The notes below the pieces were generated by a model that worked only from the letters and a program-made list of their open reading frames with translations, searched no databases and was not told the DNA's origin. Positions 9,642 through 20,735 of a stretch of 64,000 bases of DNA are shown in pieces. Source of the stretch: Penicillus capitatus. Its lineage: Eukaryota; Chlorophyta. Both the position numbers and the translations under genes were made by a program. The first letter of the stretch is position 1. Every line of letters starts with the position of its first letter. The stretch spans positions 992,001 through 1,056,000 of the forward strand of contig OZ287694.1 of NCBI GenBank assembly GCA_965649825.1, read 5' to 3'.

Positions 9642-12258
9642 ATGGAGTCGACTGGGGTTATGTGTAGCGCTTATGCGCCAGTTCCGTGCGCGCGACAGTA
9701 CCTCACACTCTCTACCGTTCCTTTGCGTCGAGCGTCGACATCCTACACGCCTTTAAGCTTAGCGTCACGGCGACGCGCATCGACTAAGGGACGGCAACCG
9801 CTCGCCATCTCTTGTTCTTTGACTGACCTCGGCGTCATCGATAACCTCAAAGAACTGAAATCGACTGTCGTCGACACGTGGAAGGAAGAGTATCAGAAAT
9901 CAGCCAAGAACCTTAAAGGAGATCTGTTTGGCGGTTTTACAGCGGCAGTTGTCGCTTTGCCCCTGGCTCTCGCATTTGGCGTTGCTTCGGGTGAAACGCA
10001 CCTGGCGTCGATAAGCAAGGTCCAACGAGGGATGTACGTGCTGTAGGTGCTGGTCCGTTGGCTGGATTGTATGGCGCTACTTTCGCTGGTTTCTTTGCAG
10101 CGTTGTTTGGAGGGACACCTGCACAGGTTACGGGACCGACAGGTCCAATGACTGTCGTTGCAGCTTCTTTGTTCTCCACTTTCTCATCGGATCCTTCCAT
10201 CGCCTTTTCTGTTGTTGTCCTCTCCGTAAGATCGTCCAGTGGCTGTCACACATCGGTTACACATATTTCTGTCTAAAGGGCATTCTCCAAATTGTCATGG
10301 GAGCCATGAAACTGGGTAGATTTATCAGGTAACGTGCGCTCTTCGATATCGATGGCGACATCAGACCTGTCACTGTCAGATTGGTTCCTGCTCCTGTGAT
10401 TTCTGGATTTATGTCTGGCATTGGCTGTATCATTCTGTCGACTCAACTTCTTCCTCTTTGTGGAATGCAAGCGGCTCCTAATGCTCTGGTACGCATCTAT
10501 GTTCGATCATGCTTCCGATGATTGACGCATCTGGTGTATGTGTCTCACAGAAAGCCGTTCAGGCTTTGCCATCTCTCATATCGAATATGAATATCCACGC
10601 ATTCTTTATTGGGGCAGTTTCTTTGGCTCTTTGTACTTTTACACCTAAGAAGATAACTCGGATCATACCAGGATCTCTGCTTGCATTAGCTGCAGGAACG
10701 GTTCTTACCATGGCAGCTGGATTCAGTAGGCTTCCCTTATTGATATGGCAATTCTTTTTCATGTATTCTGTTTCTAGACGTGCCACTGCTGGGACACATT
10801 CCCACTCAGTTGCCGCTTCCATTGGCACTGAAGTTTCCCACAGCCTTGATGCCGTTGATGATGAAATCTGCTTTCATCCTGGCATTGTTGGGGACGATTG
10901 ACAGTCTTTTGACTTCCCTCGTGGCTGACAACCTAACAGAGACATACCATGATTCCGATCAGGAAATGATTGGACAGGGAATTGGAAATGCTCTGGCTGG
11001 ATTATTTGGGGGCATTCCAAGCGCGGGTTCGAATCTCCACCTCTCTCTGTCATTATTCATCCATTCAGTGTCACGGCAGGAGCAACAATGCGCACCGTTG
11101 TGAATATTCGCTCGGGTGGACGTACACGTCTGGCGGGAATGGTGCATTCCATGCTTCTCCTGACGATCTTGATGGGAGGAGGTAGCCTGGCTAAGAATAT
11201 CCCGTTGGCAGCCTTGGCCGGTATTCTGATGAAGACTGGATGGGATATTATCGATAAGAGATTCATCGCACGTCTTTCAAAACTCCCTCCGGCCACCGGC
11301 ATTGTCATGGTCGGCCCATTTCTCGTTCTCTCACACGCATCTCACACTTTGATGTATGGCAGTGGACAGTATTGCTGACGACTGTATTTGTGGATTTGAT
11401 TGTGGCGGTGGGTGCTGGATGTGTCCTCGCTTCGCTTCTCCTCGTCAACCAAATGTCCAGGACAGAAGTCCATCGATGCACGATCATCACAACAAAGAAA
11501 ATCGATGCGGGTCATATTTTTAGCGACCTGTCTCAGTTGGAAAGGTCTCTCATCAAATCAGGTCCGAGCATTCCATTGTCCTTTGACTGTCGTCGTTCAA
11601 GCAGACATGCAGGTGGCGATCAATTGGGTGTGGTCAAAATGTATGGGTCTTTCACTTTCAGTGCGGCCAATGGAATTCTCCGAAAAGTCGTCCCGGCCAT
11701 TCAACCACTAAAATCTGTCATTGTGGATCTCAGCAGCGTTTCTCTTATGGATGGAGATGCCGTCTTGGCTATCGAACAACTTGCCCAAAAGTAACCTCTG
11801 TGCTTTCTTTCCATGGATCATATCTGCCTTCTAGAGCGATGTCTGAGAAAAAATGTTTCATGATCTGTGGTGCCTCTGACGAGATTTGTGCACTCATGAA
11901 AAAGAGCGGACTGACAGCAGAGCTGCCTGTGGAACCTTCTACAGATCGCACACGGTGCTTGTATGAAGCATTGGCCGAAATATGTGATGTCACCCCGCTG
12001 CCATCCGATATCGATCCAAATCTGAATAACGCTGTCAAGCTAAGATCTACTGTCTGGACACCGCCTATGACTCTGCCTGTCGTCTCCGACTCTGATGAAG
12101 TACCCACCACAGTCTCTCTGGGCCGTGGAATGGATGTTGTGTTTAGGTGGGTGACCAGATCCAACCTTCCGAGTAGATGGCCTTCCAAGTCTATGCAGCA
12201 TTCAGATAAGAGCCAAAACCTCAAGAAAGACCTTTCACAACACATTTGTTGCTGGTAA
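9642..12258 (+). CDS. BicA-like SulP/SLC26 transporter with plastid-type presequence
   Basis: The core closely matches the cyanobacterial Na+-dependent bicarbonate transporter BicA: GDLFGGFTAAVVALPLALAF, FFAALFGGTPAQVTGPTGPM, ISGFMSGIG, LLGTIDSLLTSLVADNLT, EMIGQGIGNALAGLFGG, TMRTVVNIRSGGRTRLAGMV, IPLAALAGILMKTGWDIID, VDLIVAVGAG. A C-terminal STAS domain follows (VKMYGSFTFSAANG, VIVDLSSVSLMDGDAVLAIE). Ten exons with boundaries 9990/10047, 10225/10279, 10328/10380, 10488/10551, 10725/10778, 11026/11080, 11309/11363, 11561/11613 and 11790/11835 total 2142 nt, giving 713 aa. The Met at 9642 opens about 60 residues rich in Ser, Arg and Ala with almost no acids, typical of a plastid transit peptide. 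The likely role is bicarbonate (or another anion) uptake across the plastid envelope; the substrate is inferred from similarity, because SulP members also carry sulfate. A possible extra intron near 12147-12205 would alter the C-terminus. Confidence 0.85.
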
Positions 12259-15200
12259 TGTGATCATAGCTTTCTGTATTTTTGCGAGCTCGTAAAAGCT
12301 GCCAAACAAAGCTTCTCTTCGAAGGGGTTACTGTCGAGACGGTGGCGTCCGTTACTTATTCAAAAGGAAGCCACATATTGTTATACGGTCTGTCTATTGT
12401 TTGTCTCAAGTAGATGATATACTCTGACTGAGTACAACAATTACCGGAGAGTTGTCGATTGCTGCTGTTGTTGGACCAAAAGTGTAGCTGTTGTCTTTTG
12501 TGCATGGTGTGAGAGAGACGTGACGGCACCTTCTTTGTGTCATTCATGTTGATTGATGGTTGGTCGTATGATGTGAGTGAATGTGTGAGCATTGTTGCGT
12601 GCGTACGCGCGTTTCGATCGTCGGGCGCAGAGAACGATATGGACTCACTCCTAAAGGCTCCATAGTATTGATAACACACACATTACTCAGTTTAGCGCCC
12701 TCCCATCAGTTATTTACTTTATCATTTGCCTTTGCAAATGGTGCAGATGCACTAAGAAGGGAATGAAAGGCTGCAGGATACAACCTTTGTGTTTCAGTTA
12801 TGTGACTTCCTTCGATCAGTGTCTTGTTTCAGATGAACTAGAGCATTATCACTCTTGCAGACAGACTCAGAAAACAGACTTAAAAAATGCAAAACGCGGA
12901 TTCAATCTAAGTGATGCCGAGCATCCATTGAGGAGGAACGGGAAGGCCTTCCTTGCATGCAATCTGAATGACTAACAACAAGCGGCGGTCCTTCAATGAG
13001 TCTACAGAGACAAGTTGAGAGATTTGACTAGATTCATCTGTGGAAACGTCTTGTGAACGTGACAAGAAGAATCTGATTCCAAGAAGAAGAAAAACCAAAC
13101 AGTGTTGTAGAGAGCATTATGCACAACAACGTCCATCCACCAGTACTCAAACTGTTCAGTGACGGATTCCATTGAATAACTTCACACATGAACAAAAAAG
13201 AGGATGTACGTACGTACGATATGGAAAGAGAGACAAACAGCCAACATACCTTTCTGCAAAGTCATCCTTGTTAAATAATCACCCGACATTGCTGCTTTTC
13301 TTGAGCAGAGAGCAAAGAGCCAAAACAAAATCTTCTAACAGCAAAACAAACGAATAACCTTGTTCGAAGTTCCAACGTCCCGTTTCCCATGTTTATGTTT
13401 ACTATTTGTTTGTTTTTTCTGTTTTTGTGTGGACGGCTTATCAATTACCCGCGAACTTCGGCAGATTGCGTCGTGATGACAGACAGATCTGCACTCCATT
13501 GAAATAGGAAATGGATGTATTCTTGGACAGTCAAAATGAAAAATGCAGCTGGTGATTAAGAGGCGTCTTCTTGGGAATTAACAACACAGACGGTCAGTCA
13601 ATAGACCTATTCTATCACAATTCAATACTGGCTTGATCATTCGTCATAAATGTTGCCATTCTAATCATAACCCAAGGATGACGCTCCATGCACATCTAGG
13701 GAGGGACTTCAGACACAGCCTTCACACCCTAATAAAGGCCAGCGCACTTGGTGTCTTGACAAATTGTTTCGTCGACGAAGCAGTAACAACAACAAAAAGC
13801 TAAGGAAGGACATACACCCACTGATATATGCTGCTGATCATCATCAATGATCCATCCATCCTTGCCACAGTCCCATACATCCATTCCACATTAGGTTCAT
13901 GAAATCAGGACAAAGACGAGCAAAGGGTCATCATGTATTCAGACGCGAACGGTGCTGATGGCATCTGAAGAATCATCAAAAAACACAGATCAATCGGAAG
14001 AGTCTTCCTCCCCAAAGAGAACAAACAGTTCCATGATTTCGTGTTCTCATCTTTTTCAGCACACATCTTAGAACTGAAGCCAATATCATTATCATCATGA
14101 TCATCGGTGAAAATGCAATCTGCGTCAAGGAAGACAGGCTCTAACTGACTCAGTGTATACAGTTTATGATCTTTTTCAGCGGCACTGTACAATCACTGAG
14201 CAAGAGAGATTCCATGGTCATTCATCGTTCTTGCACAAGGGTTTGGCTAAGCAGGGATATGCTTTTGACGAAAACAGTGTTTTCTTATGAACACGCTCAA
14301 ACATGAGCGCCCTTCTGCAGCTTATTTACCACAGATTCAGAATTCTTTGAAGCAACCAACACGTCAAGTGTCCAGTACGACCACCATCACAAACAAGAGC
14401 ACAAAGAAGGGAGATCATGTACAAGCAGTTCTCTTCAAAAGCTCGAAATACGAGAGCGGGTGGTTTTTAATGCACCAGTAATCCACTAAGAAAGGAGGAA
14501 CTACGACAGTAATGATGCCGCTCTCAGAAAGGATTCCCATGTCAAATCCATTGAAGATTGAGTATCTGAGGAGGCGGCCTCTGGGATATCTGAATGTTTT
14601 GGCATTGTTGCACGCATCATCATCATGATTTCAGATACCCAGCAAGCAAGTACAAACAACAAGCGCAAGAGCAATTGCATTCACTGCGAACAAACAGACA
14701 CACAGACACACAGACAAACTAACGAGAAAACGAACTAACGAACGAACGAACGAACACTTCACCCCCCATTGAATGCCGCACAACCGGGGCAAAATCGAAC
14801 AACTCTGTCTAGTCATGCGTAACAGATCTCATCCATCGTTTGATTTTTGATGATGAAGACTGGCCGAATGTAACAAACTCACGATAGGGCAGTTCATGGA
14901 TTGCCATCCAAGTTACCATAGGAAAATGAGGACACCCGCCATTGATCCTTGGCCACAAAGAGGCAAAATAAATGTTGCCTTGGAGAAGAGAGGATACGTG
15001 GTAGTCATCGTCGTCGTAGGTTTGAGACCCAACAGTTTCTACTGAGAAATGCAAAAGGATAGCATGCTCAACCCTTGAGGAGAATGCTTTTATAGATCAT
15101 TTTGGTTTCCGGGCAAAATAATGTACGTGATAGCACTGCACAGAGATGCAGAAACGAGAAAAGGCAACATCGTCATTATCACGTTACCAGCCAGAGAACA

Positions 15201-15362
15201 AAAATCATAAAAGAAAAACACGCAGCAGATTTATGTGACACGTATGACACCTGTGACACCTGTGACCCAAATGACCAGAGCCTCATTCCGCAAACATCTT
15301 TCCCCAGTCCCTGAAGTAGAGCGAGAGAGACGGCATTCATGGGCTACTTTGGAATAGCCAAT
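12259..15362. other. 3.1 kb gene-poor interval between convergent genes
   Basis: This lies between the 3' ends of the SulP and KH genes. No domain or coherent exon chain is visible. Two minus-strand frames (14192-13905, acidic; 15054-14809, ending in a Ser-rich basic tail) have some protein-like composition, and a polypyrimidine tract with CAG precedes the second, so a small or non-conserved gene is not excluded. Low-complexity words are common (ACGTACGTACG near 13206; short GACACCTGT repeats near 15240). Confidence 0.35.
14690..14757. repeat. simple-sequence tract (ACAGAC and AACG units)
   Basis: ACAGACAC-type units run directly into several tandem copies of the tetranucleotide AACG/CGAA. 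It is a short microsatellite in the gene-poor interval, with no coding content. Confidence 0.7.
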
Positions 15363-16845
15363 CTAGTTCATGGTTGCTGCTGCAAACGGATGCAACAATC
15401 CATGTCCAGCAGTCATGTCATTAATCCATTGTGTTTCTCCTAGACAGTCAAGGATACCGCCATCACGACAGATGGTATGTGTGCAAGGAGGCATTACCAG
15501 TCGACACATCGACAGTGAATGGCCTTCCATTTGGATCCACAAGGAAGAGAACATTGCCGTTGTTGTTTGATCTGGGTGAAAGACGAGAGGAATTGGGGTT
15601 TTCAGCAGAGTCAGAAACGTCACTATAGGAGCTTCCGCCGCTAGAAGCTTTCAGAAATTGAGTCAACTGTTGGAAATTCGACGCCAAGTCACTCTCTGCT
15701 GTGGAAGATATCTGATGGCTATCCGGTTCTGATGGGAAAGCACTGCCAAATCCTGCTGAAGCAGTAAGAGAGCCAGTTGTGTTCGCCCCAGCTGGCCAAC
15801 CACAGGACAGTTCTGGAGAAATGGAGCCGGACAGGGGTGAGGATACGCCTCCAGAGTTATGAAGCTCCAATGGAAAGGAAGATGACAGGTTGAGTGGACT
15901 GCTGCCGCTCAGCATTGTCCCGGGCACAGCGGCGTCGGAGAAGGGTAGACCGAGATCGCCGATCGCAGGCAGTCCTGTCGACTTCTGCATGGGAGAGACG
16001 GCGGTATCCTGCATCGCCTGCGACAGACCACCTAAAAGTCACCTCACTCAAGGATGTGCATGAGGACAGATATGCATGCAGACCTGAGTGAAGCAAACCA
16101 AGAGATGACATCGAAGAGAGATTTGCACAGCCAGTTGCTGCCGTAGACGACATTGCAGTCGTTTGTGGAAATCCACTGGCTCCTAACGACAGTTTATCAA
16201 GAGTACTGTTGAAACCCTAGAACGCATCCACACCACAACTTCAAATCACATCCTCTCACGTCATCATGATGACGCATTGGTCAACAGTGTTGGATGGTAT
16301 TACCATGAGAAGGGGCGACGTCGAGAGAGCTTGGGTTTTGGCTTTGCTTTCCAAATATGAGGGCAGCACATTTTGAAACTGCGACGCGACGAAATTGGGC
16401 GTCGGTTGCGTCATCCCCAGTTTGGCCTGAGCCTCAGCAAACGAGTTCGCGGAATAGACCTGTGGTCCACGCGTTTGCATCAGCCGCCTCGATGACAGCC
16501 TCGTGTATGTACCTGCTGTGAAGGCGGAATGAGTCCATAGCCGGGTGCGTAGACGGGCTGACAGACGGTCGCATCCCCTTTGGCCTGTTCGTTTGTAACT
16601 TGTCGCAGCATGGCGAAACCTTTAAACGTGCCGTTGACGATGTCCGTCACCATTGAGATGGCCAAACGGACACTCTCTGCCGTTCCAGATATCGTGACTT
16701 TCATAGGGTCTGTCGATTGGTCGATCTGAATGAGCGCCCCTGAGTAATTCTGAAGGGCGCGGATTGTCTCGCCGTTTTTCCCGATAACACGGCCGACCAT
16801 GCTCTTCGGGCAGCTGACAGTCTGCATTTGTTTCTTCATAGCCAC
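15363..16845 (-). CDS. KH-domain RNA-binding protein with Ser-rich tail
   Basis: Five exons (16845-16513, 16459-16304, 16216-16084, 16031-15498, 15439-15363) total 1233 nt, giving 410 aa. An N-terminal KH type I domain lies at residues 8-75, with the RNA-gripping GxxG loop present (SMVGRVIGKNGETIRALQNY) followed by IQIDQSTDPMKVTISG. The rest is low-complexity and rich in Ser, Gly, Ala and Gln. Near the C-terminus is DPNGRPFTVDVSTGETQW, which resembles the second half of a WW domain (usually GRxYYxDxxTxxTxW) but lacks its first Trp. Introns are 53, 87, 52 and 58 nt. The single KH plus disordered tail suggests a post-transcriptional regulator or splicing factor; targets are unknown. It heads the 3' end of a five-gene minus-strand run. 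Confidence 0.8.
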
Positions 16846-17411
16846 AGCGGAAAACAGAACGGAACGTTGTTCGTGCGTTGAGAAAGCTCCTTAAGGATAT
16901 GCCGCGCGCAATAAAACCACAGAAATTAAGAGTCGTTGCGATGTTCTACACGAGCGAAAGCCTGAAAACTAATTACGCGGCCACAAATTTGAGTCTTTGT
17001 ATCCCGCGAAGTTGGCACGGTTAAGCGACTTCCGCGTACCAATCACCGCTGATGTGACAGGGAGCTCGACCTCTTAGGCCACAAAATTGTCTGACAAGTG
17101 TAGTGCCTTACAAAACCGTTTCATGTCAGTTTCCTCTTTTCTTCACAGCATGGGGCGCAGCAAACAATTTTCGAGACCGTTTTCGTCCACAACAGTGGCA
17201 TTTTTGGAGATGCATGCATTGTTCTGCCACATTTTGCCGGAAACCGCGTCGCGGCCTCGCAGCAAACGTTGGAGGGAATCGTCAAGGGACGCTGTTTAGC
17301 GTTCTGTTGGATCAACGGCACCATCCGTCGCCGCGTGGTGGACACAAACAGGTACCGGCATTTCTCAACATATCGGAGCCGCGCCGCGGCTTGGCACGAC
17401 GCAACCGCTTC
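16846..17411. other. intergenic between KH gene start and RF1 stop
   Basis: This 566-bp spacer holds the promoter and 5' leader of the KH gene and the 3' end of RF1. Plus-strand frames at 17087-17480 are low-quality Arg/Ser-rich shadows. No RNA gene was recognised. Confidence 0.4.
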
Positions 17412-18869
17412 TTACAACGTCATCGACTCGGCGAGTTCTCCCAGAAGTTCTTTCTGGTCCAGCGCAATCATCTCCTGTAGACACTCTTCCAACTCTCCAG
17501 CCAAAAAACGTGTTAGATCATAATTGGATTTCAGCCGATGGTCTGAAACACGACTGTCTTTGAAATTGTATGTGCGAATCTTCTCGGACCGATCGCCACT
17601 GCCGACCTACATGCAACACTCTGTCATCGACAGACAAGCCATGGCTGACAGTATCCCACCCACCTGAGACTTGCGCTTCCTTGTCATCTCTTCACGTCTC
17701 TTGTTCTGTTCGATTTCGAACAGCTTTGCTCGCAAGATTTTGAAAGCACGGTTCTTGTTCTTCAGCTGAGATCGCTCTTCTTGACAGAAAACGCGTATTC
17801 CGGTCGGCTTGTGCACCAAATCGATGGCCGTTTCCACTTTGTTGACGTTCTGTCCGCCAGCTCCGCTCGCTCGTGCCGTGCGTAATTCGATATCGTTGGG
17901 ATCGATCTCCACCTCGACCTCGTCAACTTCCGGCATGACCGCTACCGTTGCTGTGGATGTGTGCACGCGTCCTTGAGATTCCGTTGCCGGAACGCGCTGG
18001 ACGCGATGAACACCGCCCTCGTACTTAAGCTTGCTGTACACCATGTTGCCGCGGATCTGTAAAAGACACTCGCGCAGACCGCCGCCCTCAACGGTGGCAG
18101 AGTTCAGCAATTCGTGCTTCCATCCCGCAAGGGTGGCGTATCGCTGATACATCCGCAGCAAATCCGCCGCCCAGAGTGTCGCCTCATCCCCTCCAGCACC
18201 TGCTCGGACCTATGACGTACGGTCTCGGTACATCTACGTGGCGCCAGCACAGCAGATCACCTCCAACACGATGTTGCGTTCGTCCAGGGGATCCTTTGGC
18301 AACAGCATCTGCTTCATCTTCTGTTCGAGTTGTGTCGTCTCCCATCCGAGTGATGTGACCTCTTCCTGAGCGAGTTCTCGGAGATCGGGGTCATCTGACG
18401 ATGACATGTACTTCACAGAGCTACCCAGAAGGTGCAACCTGTCCACCTTCTGCGTTTCTGACGAGGTCCTGTGCCTCGACGAGCTGTTCCTTTTTGTTCT
18501 GATACTCCTGATAAACCTGCACGACGTCTTCTAACTCGGCCATCGCCTTCGTCAGCTTGGTATACTCATTCAGATCTCCGGTCACCTCCGGCTCGGCCAA
18601 ACGTTTCTGAGAGAACCTCTCTCTGTGTACAGCTGATGCTGTCGCAGTAGACGCGCACCTGCAACTCCTGGTAGGTAAGATGTGCCTGTTCAAGTTTCTT
18701 CACGACATACGGCTCCTAGTGCCAGCAGTACGACGAGCCGTTTGGACGAGGGGACGGCTCCCACCGCAGCTACGCGAACCGAACGCCGTCTTTCGTTGCA
18801 GCGTCCGTTCAGCTTAAGTTCTGCATTCTGTCGGTAGAGACGGGTAGCATGCGAGACGGCACGAATCAT
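17412..18869 (-). CDS. PRFA/APG3-like: plastid peptide chain release factor 1
   Basis: Class I release factor that reads UAA/UAG and hydrolyses peptidyl-tRNA on bacterial-type ribosomes. Six exons (18869-18765, 18715-18659, 18606-18447, 18394-18261, 18209-17664, 17606-17412) total 1197 nt, giving 398 aa. Landmarks are [55 protein letters not shown], the catalytic [17 protein letters not shown] loop with GGQ intact, [13 protein letters not shown] and [20 protein letters not shown]. The text after the GGQ loop resembles plant chloroplast RF1 (APG3) more than mitochondrial or E. coli RF1. The first exon encodes a basic, acid-poor presequence ([17 protein letters not shown]...) ending in VRVAA, compatible with a transit peptide. 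The introns are 49-57 nt. Confidence 0.9.
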
Positions 18870-18903
18870 CGTTGGGGCGACCTTCCAAGTTACATAGAGT
18901 CCA

Positions 18904-20632
18904 TTATGACTTGAATCTAAAAGACACCGGTTTCCAGTTTCCTGCCCCGTTCGATTTTAGCTCTTCCTCTTCCACAGGTCTCGAATCTGCTTTTCCTAGA
19001 TCTGCATCTACCGTCTTGGAACCGCCTGTCAACAGCGCCTCGAGATTTAGTCCCATATCGCTGTGCTGATTCCATTCCTCTGCCATCTTCAATGCCTCTT
19101 CCATCAACCGCTGTCCCCTCTTCTCTGCCCTCTGGTCACTCACCAAAGCCTCAGCAGAAAATCGCCGAAACCAGTGTACGTTGGTGCGTTGCCTCAGATC
19201 GTGCTGATGTTTGAGGGCGGTGAGGGCATTGACAAGAAGGGTTCCCCGTCTGCCACTTGTCTCCACGAGTGACTCACGTTCCAGACGTGCCGCTTCGACT
19301 CGGGCCTTCAGTTCTTCCACTTCCTTCTCTCTCTTCTCCAATCGAGAACGCAGCTCTTCGATTTGACACTGCGATTGCTCATCCTTCTCTCTCAGTTCCT
19401 CCAATTTCTGCACCACCTCACTCAAGGATCGATTGCGTTCTACTGCCACCGTCTTGGCCATCGATCGATTCATCTTGCGAGGCATTCATTACCTGAACTC
19501 AGTGTTATATCTGAATCATCTGTGCTCCCGTAACTGCGTTTGCGTTCCCTGGATGCTGGATGACGATTTCCTCGAGGAGAAGATGTCCATCTCTCGCTTC
19601 TCTGGTGACTAAACATCCATTGATGCATGTCGGCAGATGATATTCGTGATGCTCGATGCATACTGTGACGAGCGATGTCTGTTGTAGGGACTATTCGATC
19701 TAGATCGACTCCTATCGTGATCGCCCCAACGACCTGGCGAGGTCGATCGACGCGAACGGTGTGCCATTTCCTGGCCAAACCTGCACATATATTCCCATCT
19801 TACACCGAGGCATGCATTCCATGTCACACAACGACGGCACGATCTCAACAGCATCCTGTTCGCGTCTAGAGACCCGAAATGGATACCGTCGTGAAAGAAA
19901 AAAAGCCAGAAATGATGGGAACGATGGAGAGAAAGAGCTCCGCGAGATTACCTTCGATGCGGCAGCGTTTCTCCTCGCCTCGATGAAGAGGGTGAGTACG
20001 ACATGAGACTGCATCGGACGGCGGTTCCTTTCAACACCTGACCATGCCATTCGTCAGTTCTCAGGACTTCTCTCACGCTTCGTGTGCAGCAGTCTTACGC
20101 GTCCGTGTGCACGGTAGACAGCTCCATCTGCTTCACGAGGATGTCCGAATCTTACATAACCCGTGGGCAGGGATGTCCTTGCTTCACCGTCCAAGACAAT
20201 CTGTACCGCATCTTTATTCCTGGCCACGTGTGGCTTCAACGACCTTCGTTTCGAGGACGTTGCCGTAGGGCTGGAAAAATGCTCGAAGGTCTCTCTCTGT
20301 CGTCTCCGCAGCTAGTCGGCTAACGCAGACCGTTGTCATTGTGTTGTCGTCATCTGAGCCTCTGCGTTCGTAAGACGCTCGACGACTGTGGCGTCGACGG
20401 CGCTCCTTTCCCTGAAGACAGCAATGATGGCCTCTTAGCTCGGCCTCCAGAGAAGCGCTTGGCGCGACGCAACGTGACTGAAGGAGCGCGAACGTGAAGA
20501 AAACGACCGTGCGTCGCGAGAATCACTGCGTGGCGTTCGTGAAGGAGGCGAGGAACGCAGAGGCGGTTCTTCGCGTGGCATTTCGCCAGATTCCGGGGAG
20601 GAGGAGGACGATGAAGACGACGACGAGGACAT
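18904..20632 (-). CDS. SR-type RNA-binding protein: RS - RRM - RS - coiled coil
   Basis: Eight exons (20632-20474, 20411-20228, 20181-20099, 20037-19952, 19865-19833, 19780-19664, 19608-19493, 19442-18904) join in frame to 1317 nt, giving 438 aa. An N-terminal poly-Ser/RS region (MSSSSSSSSSSSPESGE; ERRRRHSRR) precedes an RRM. RNP2 is TVCVSRLA, then TTERDLRAFFQPYGNV, RNP1 is GYVRFGHP, and the last strand is VLKGTAVRCS. A second RS stretch (RSRRSTSPGRWGDHDRSRSR) follows. The layout recalls Tra2. The last exon adds about 180 residues of charged coiled coil (VQKLEELREKDEQSQ, RLEKREKEVEELKARVE). That last exon also starts its own Met frame at 19485, but a 50-nt intron (19492-19443, GTAATG...GGCAG) joins it to the RS part in the correct phase, so I treat it as one gene. 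Likely role: splicing regulation. Confidence 0.72.
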
Positions 20633-20735
20633 TTCTGAAGGCCGCGCTCGATAGGACGACCATGCGGCGAACGACGTCTCGACACATCACACCAGATGTC
20701 GTACCATTCATCCACTGTCACCATCATTGGACACA

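Noticed and set aside
11022-11040. tRNA T-arm-like GGTTCGAATC sequence
   Set aside because: It lies at an exon-intron border of the SulP gene; no acceptor stem, D-arm or anticodon arm can be drawn upstream.
18904-19485. Separate 193-aa coiled-coil gene
   Set aside because: A 50-nt intron with a strong GTAATG donor joins it in phase to the RS-RRM gene, and the RS frame otherwise ends in an odd overlap with its ATG.
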